DNA from: Pacificoceanicola sp049341065 | GTDB lineage: Bacteria > Pseudomonadota > Alphaproteobacteria > Rhodobacterales > Rhodobacteraceae | Reading direction: 5' to 3' | DNA length: 64,000 nt | NCBI RefSeq assembly: GCF_049341065.1 | Contig: NZ_JBMPIX010000002.1 | Location: 124,001-188,000 of the forward strand | Shown here: piece after piece, positions 60,265 through 64,000 of the stretch | Layout: every line of letters starts with the position of its first letter | Position numbering within the stretch: the first letter of the stretch is position 1 | Program-made: the position numbers and the translations under genes | The notes under the pieces: generated by a model | Database searches by the model: none | The model's input: the letters and a program-made list of their open reading frames with translations, nothing else | Told to the model about the DNA's origin: nothing

Positions 60265-60974
60265 GCGAACCCACCCAGCTTGCCTTGCCCCTGCCGACCC
60301 GTGCGGCATTGGGGCGGGGAGATTTTTACGTTACCGAAGCCAACGCGCTTGCGGTCGCGCAGATCGAAGGCTGGCGGCATTGGCCTTCGGGCAAATTCGT
60401 GCTGTCGGGTCCTGCGGGCGCGGGCAAGACGCATCTGGCCCATGTCTGGGCGCGCCTGACCGGCGGCACCATCCTGCCTGCCATTGCTCTGCCGCATGCC
60501 AATATCGCGGCGCTGGCCGAAGGCCCCGTCTGCGTCGAGGACATAGAAACCATCGCAGGCAACAGCGCCGCCGAAGAAGCCCTGTTCCATTTGCACAATC
60601 TCGTGCTGGCCCAAGGCCATCCCCTGCTGATGACCGCGCGCACACCGCCCGCGCAATGGGGCCTGTCGCTGGCCGATCTGCAAAGCCGCGCCGACGGGGC
60701 GCAGGGCGCGCAGCTTTCGGAACCGGACGACGACCTGCTGTCGGCCTTGATCGCCAAGCTATTCGCTGACCGGCAGATCGTGCCTGCGGGCGATGTGATC
60801 CCCTATCTCGCCAAGCGCATTCCGCGCAGCTACACCGCCGCCCAGCTGATCGTCGAAATTCTGGATCGCGAGGCGCTGGGGCGTCCCAAGGGCGTCAGCC
60901 GCCCGCTGGCCATCGCGGTCTTTGAAAGCCTCTTTGCGCCAAAACTTTTGCCACGGGACAGCCTCTCGTCATAA
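60261..60974 (+). CDS. hdaA: HdaA, DnaA-regulating AAA+ protein
   Basis: A 237-aa DnaA-like AAA+ protein. Residues 6-11 (QLALPL) form the sliding-clamp-binding motif. Walker A is GPAGAGKTH (50-58). HdaA with DnaN drives hydrolysis of ATP on DnaA after initiation (RIDA). The short DnaA-type lid carries an arginine sensor. It overlaps the AI-2E gene and lies 31 bp before ppk, which is the usual alphaproteobacterial order. Confidence 0.92.
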   Translation: MSEPTQLALPLPTRAALGRGDFYVTEANALAVAQIEGWRHWPSGKFVLSGPAGAGKTHLAHVWARLTGGTILPAIALPHANIAALAEGPVCVEDIETIAGNSAAEEALFHLHNLVLAQGHPLLMTARTPPAQWGLSLADLQSRADGAQGAQLSEPDDDLLSALIAKLFADRQIVPAGDVIPYLAKRIPRSYTAAQLIVEILDREALGRPKGVSRPLAIAVFESLFAPKLLPRDSLSS

Positions 60975-61005
60975 AACAGTTGCACCCACGGACCAAAAAC
61001 CCGCC

Positions 61006-63180
61006 ATGACACAAGCCGATTTTCTGAAGTCCCCCCTGCCCGCTCCGGTGGAGCAGCCCGATATGGACCTGACTGGCCCCGGGCGTTTCTTCAATCGCGA
61101 ACTCAGCTGGCTGGGCTTCAACTGGCGCGTTCTGGAAGAGGCGGGAAATCCGCGCGTGCCGCTGCTGGAACGACTGCGCTTTCTGTCGATTTCCGCCGCC
61201 AATCTTGATGAATTCTACACCGTACGGGTCGCTGGCCTGCGCGAATTGGCCCACGCAGGCAACACCACCCCCGCCGCCGATGGCCTCACGCCAGCGGAAC
61301 AACTGGTGCTCATCGACGAAGACGCCCGTGGCTTGATGGCCGAACAGCAAAAGATGCTCAGCACCCTGCGCCAAGAGATGGAGACAGCAGGGATCAGTAT
61401 CGTCGGGCGCGACGCGCTGACTTCCGAGGACAAAAAGGCGCTTGAGACCGACTTCCTCGAAAAGGTCTTTCCAGTGCTTTCGCCGCTGGCCATCGACCCA
61501 GCGCACCCCTTCCCCTTTATCGCCAACATGGGCTATTGCCTTGCGCTGCAGTTGGACCGCACCAAAGACAAACGCCCCTTGCAGGCGCTGCTTCCGATCC
61601 CTGCGCAGATTGACCGGTTCATGCCCCTGCCCGCCGACGACGGCCAGCACCGGTTTATCCTTCTGGAAGACGTGCTGCTGCTGCATATCGACAGCCTGTT
61701 CCCGGGCTACGCGGTCAAGGACCACTTTGGCTTTCGTGTGCTGCGTGACAGCGATCTGGAAGTCGAAGAAGAAGCCGAAGACCTTGTGCGCGAATTCGAG
61801 GTCGCCCTGAAACGCCGCCGCCGCGGCGAGGTCGTGCGCCTGACCACCAGCGCCAATGCCCCCAAGGCCCTGCGCAAGATCGTCATGCGCGAATTGCACG
61901 TCGACGAAGAAGAGGTGATCGAACTGGACGGCATCATCGGCATCGCCGATCTGGCGGAACTGGTGCTTGAAGATCGCCCCGATCTGCTTTGGCCCATCTT
62001 CACGCCGCGCGTGCCGGAACGGGTGCAGGACTTTGAAGGCCATATGTTCGATGCCATCGCGCAAAAGGATATGCTGCTGCACCACCCCTACGAGACCTTC
62101 GATATGGTGGTGCGGTTCCTCAATCAGGCCGCCGCCGACCCGGACGTTGTGGCGATCAAGCAGACGCTTTACCGGACCTCACGCAATTCCCCCATCGTCG
62201 AAGCCCTTTGTGCCGCCGCCGAAGAGGGCAAGTCCGTCACCGCGCTGGTGGAACTCAAGGCGCGCTTTGACGAGGCCGCGAATATCCGCCAAAGCCGCCG
62301 TCTGGAACGTTCGGGCGCCCATGTGGTCTACGGTTTTCTCGACTGGAAAACCCACGCCAAGATTTCCCAGGTGGTGCGCCGCGAAGGCGACAAGCTGGTG
62401 ACCTACACCCATTGGGGCACCGGCAATTATCATCCGATCACCGCCAAGATTTACACTGATCTCAGCTTTTTCACCTGCGATGCCGCGCTTGGGCGCGACG
62501 CCGCCAAGTTGTTCAATTACCTCAGCGGCTATGCCATGCCAGCAGGTCTCGAGAACCTCTATTTCTCACCCCACACGCTGAAATCGGGGATGCTGGAGTT
62601 GATCGAAGCCGAGACCGAACATGCCCGCAAAGGCAAGCCCGCACAGATCTGGCTCAAGCTCAATTCGCTGATCGAGCCGGACATGATCGACGCGCTTTAC
62701 CGCGCCTCTCAGGCGGGGGTTCAGATCGATTGCGTGATCCGCGGCATCTGCGGGCTGCGCCCCGGCATCAAGGGCCTGTCCGAGAATATCCGAGTCAAAT
62801 CGATCATCGGGCGCTTTCTGGAGCATTCCCGAATCATCTGTTTCGGCAACGGCTATGGGTTGCCGCACAAAAAGGCACGGGTCTTCATCAGTTCCGCCGA
62901 CTGGATGGGCCGCAACCTGAACCGCCGCGTCGAAACCGGGGTCGAGATCCACAACGCCACCGTCAAAGCGCAGATCGTCAGCCAGATCATGGCCGCCAAC
63001 CTTGCCGACACGGCGCAAAGCTGGGTGATGGGGCCAGACGGGCACTTTACCCGGCCCGAAGTGCCGGAGGGCCAGTTTGCCTTTAGCTGCCACCGCTTCT
63101 TCATGGAATACCCGTCGCTTTCGGGGCGCGGATCTGCCGGGGCGGCAGATGTTCCCAAGCTGACCCACACGGATGATTAA
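61006..63180 (+). CDS. ppk: Polyphosphate kinase 1
   Basis: A 724-aa PPK1 making polyphosphate from ATP. It has the N-terminal RELSWLGFNWRVLEEA domain, head domain, and the two PLD-like catalytic domains. The phosphorylated His is likely His450 in KTHAKISQVV, and His607 (LEHSRIICF) supports it. YTHWGTGNYHP is a conserved core. The expected neighbour ppx is not found; a flagellin gene follows. Confidence 0.96.
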   Translation: MTQADFLKSPLPAPVEQPDMDLTGPGRFFNRELSWLGFNWRVLEEAGNPRVPLLERLRFLSISAANLDEFYTVRVAGLRELAHAGNTTPAADGLTPAEQLVLIDEDARGLMAEQQKMLSTLRQEMETAGISIVGRDALTSEDKKALETDFLEKVFPVLSPLAIDPAHPFPFIANMGYCLALQLDRTKDKRPLQALLPIPAQIDRFMPLPADDGQHRFILLEDVLLLHIDSLFPGYAVKDHFGFRVLRDSDLEVEEEAEDLVREFEVALKRRRRGEVVRLTTSANAPKALRKIVMRELHVDEEEVIELDGIIGIADLAELVLEDRPDLLWPIFTPRVPERVQDFEGHMFDAIAQKDMLLHHPYETFDMVVRFLNQAAADPDVVAIKQTLYRTSRNSPIVEALCAAAEEGKSVTALVELKARFDEAANIRQSRRLERSGAHVVYGFLDWKTHAKISQVVRREGDKLVTYTHWGTGNYHPITAKIYTDLSFFTCDAALGRDAAKLFNYLSGYAMPAGLENLYFSPHTLKSGMLELIEAETEHARKGKPAQIWLKLNSLIEPDMIDALYRASQAGVQIDCVIRGICGLRPGIKGLSENIRVKSIIGRFLEHSRIICFGNGYGLPHKKARVFISSADWMGRNLNRRVETGVEIHNATVKAQIVSQIMAANLADTAQSWVMGPDGHFTRPEVPEGQFAFSCHRFFMEYPSLSGRGSAGAADVPKLTHTDD

Positions 63181-63269
63181 CAACTTCAGGTTATTGCTGA
63201 ACGGGCCATAACCCCCTGCCATCATGTCATAAAATCGCCCCGAAATGGCCCGCGCTCCGCCGCGAAACC

Positions 63270-63284
63270 TTAAGCACTGATTAA
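63270..63284 (+). promoter_or_regulatory. CtrA-type box upstream of flagellin gene
   Basis: TTAAGCACTGATTAA is an exact TTAA-N7-TTAA match to the CtrA consensus. It lies 148 bases before the flagellin ATG in a 251-bp gap that otherwise shows no gene. CtrA promotes motility genes in Rhodobacteraceae. A GC-rich imperfect hairpin lies near 63330. Binding is inferred. Confidence 0.6.
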
Positions 63285-63431
63285 GGACGGACGCGCAAAT
63301 TCGTAAACGCACTGGTAACAAGTGGCGCGGGCCCCGCACAGCGGCCCGCAGCGTTGGAATGACGCGTGCGATGTCCGCGGCGGCGGCGTCTCTGGCGTAG
63401 AAGCGCCTTGATCCTTGAAGAGGCGAGAAAA

Positions 63432-64000
63432 ATGTCGAGTATTCTGACCAACCGAGGGGCCACGACGGCCCTCGCGACACTGCGCAATATCAATTCGCAG
63501 ATCACACAGACCCAAAATGAAATTTCGACCGGCAAGCGCGTCGGCGCGGCAGGTGACAACGCAGCCGTCTGGGCGATATCCAAAACCATGCGCGCCGATA
63601 TCTCGGGCTTCAAAAGCGTGTCGGACAGCCTTGCGCTTGGCCAGGCGACCATGGCCGTGGCTCGACAAGGCGCCGAAACCATCACCGAGCTTTTGACCGA
63701 TCTCAAGGGGACGGTCGTGTCGGCGCAGGAAGGCAACGTCGATCGCACCAAGATCCAGAACAACATCAACGCTCTGAAAGAGCAGATCGAAGGTATCACC
63801 GGATCGGCTTCCTTCAATGGCCAGAATATGCTGCAAAACACTGACACCACGGCGGGCAGCGGCAAGATCAGCGTTCTGGCTTCGATTGACCGCAGCAGCG
63901 ATGGCGTTTCCAGCTCGGATATGAGTTTTAACCGCCGCGACATGAGCACCGGCACCTCGGCTATTGCGGCCACGGGCGGAACTTTCAACGCTGGCGCCGC
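63432..64000 (+). CDS. Flagellin, N-terminal part (partial)
   Basis: The frame opens at ATG 63432, preceded by AAGAGGCGAG, and runs off the right edge after 189 codons. The N-terminal D0/D1 flagellin helices are seen: MSSILTNRGATTALATLRNI, TQNEISTGKRVGAAGDNAA and SKTMRADISGFKSVSDSLA. The C-terminal half is not in the window. It would be a filament subunit exported by the flagellar system. The ppk gene upstream is unrelated to motility. Confidence 0.93.
   Translation, partial: MSSILTNRGATTALATLRNINSQITQTQNEISTGKRVGAAGDNAAVWAISKTMRADISGFKSVSDSLALGQATMAVARQGAETITELLTDLKGTVVSAQEGNVDRTKIQNNINALKEQIEGITGSASFNGQNMLQNTDTTAGSGKISVLASIDRSSDGVSSSDMSFNRRDMSTGTSAIAATGGTFNAGA

Noticed and set aside
60895..62085. 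Minus-strand frame of 396 codons over ppk
   Set aside because: Antisense to a fully recognised PPK1; no domain pattern of its own.

Overview
The window is a contiguous piece of a high-GC alphaproteobacterial chromosome, most likely from the Roseobacter group of the Rhodobacteraceae. Signs of this are the CarD / 7Fe ferredoxin / S4 protein / Suv3-like helicase block, an alphaproteobacterial LexA box (GTTC-N7-GTTC), a CtrA-type box (TTAA-N7-TTAA) before a flagellin, a SAM-II riboswitch before metZ, a short ProRS without editing insert, HdaA, and a choline-sulfate (betICA) operon. Genus cannot be fixed from the sequence. No rRNA, tRNA, CRISPR array, transposase or prophage gene was found. Most of the window is ordinary core chromosome.

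Layout. 0-6 kb: 3' end of valS, then minus-strand trkH coupled to an AruI-like ThDP enzyme, a DUF1127 protein, folE2, and metZ behind a SAM-II riboswitch. 6-9.4 kb: an alpha/beta hydrolase and a KefB/C-like antiporter. 9.4-14.6 kb: minus-strand carD, fdxA, an S4 RNA-binding protein, a Suv3-like helicase and a TPR protein. 14.6-21.5 kb: plus-strand SCP2 protein, lysophospholipase-like hydrolase, ligase-associated exonuclease and ATP-dependent DNA ligase, a beta-barrel protein and PepF. 21.5-24.8 kb: small genes (4-TM orphan, rpiB, DksA-like, GPx, YdcH, nuclease). 24.9-28.7 kb: betI-betC-betA with a palindromic operator. 29-36.4 kb: two DMT exporters, yebC, a GATase, an SLC13 permease and a YmdB-type phosphoesterase. 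36.4-38.4 kb: paired inverted repeats, a VCBS protein, a [2Fe-2S] ferredoxin, and an SOS-boxed fragment of the error-prone polymerase DnaE2. 38.4-47.1 kb: lipoprotein, proC, then the degP / DUF2065-hflC-hflK / gor quality-control block, an M15 peptidase and rpiA. 47.4-55.4 kb: an unknown 134-aa protein, sdaA, a BaiN-like flavoprotein, a SleB-like hydrolase, folB(fusion)-folP-glmM and a DUF2937 protein. 55.5-64 kb: proS, a fasciclin protein, a BON-MscS channel, AI-2E transporter, hdaA, ppk, and the 5' part of a flagellin gene that runs off the window.

How they fit together: folE2, folB and folP supply early and middle steps of folate synthesis; metZ is under SAM feedback; betC and betA turn choline-O-sulfate into choline and then betaine aldehyde (betB is not here); hflK/hflC, DegP and the M15/SleB enzymes serve membrane and wall quality control; LexA and CtrA boxes tie two loci to the SOS response and to the cell-cycle/motility programme.

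The most unusual items are the LexA-boxed DnaE2 OB-fold remnant at 37.96-38.35 kb, the perfect 27-bp inverted repeat bracketing a roughly 130-bp core at 36.5-36.7 kb, and the FolB protein with a C-terminal domain that may be kinase-like. I saw no clear undescribed multi-gene defence or metabolic system; these are candidates for a closer look, not claims of one.
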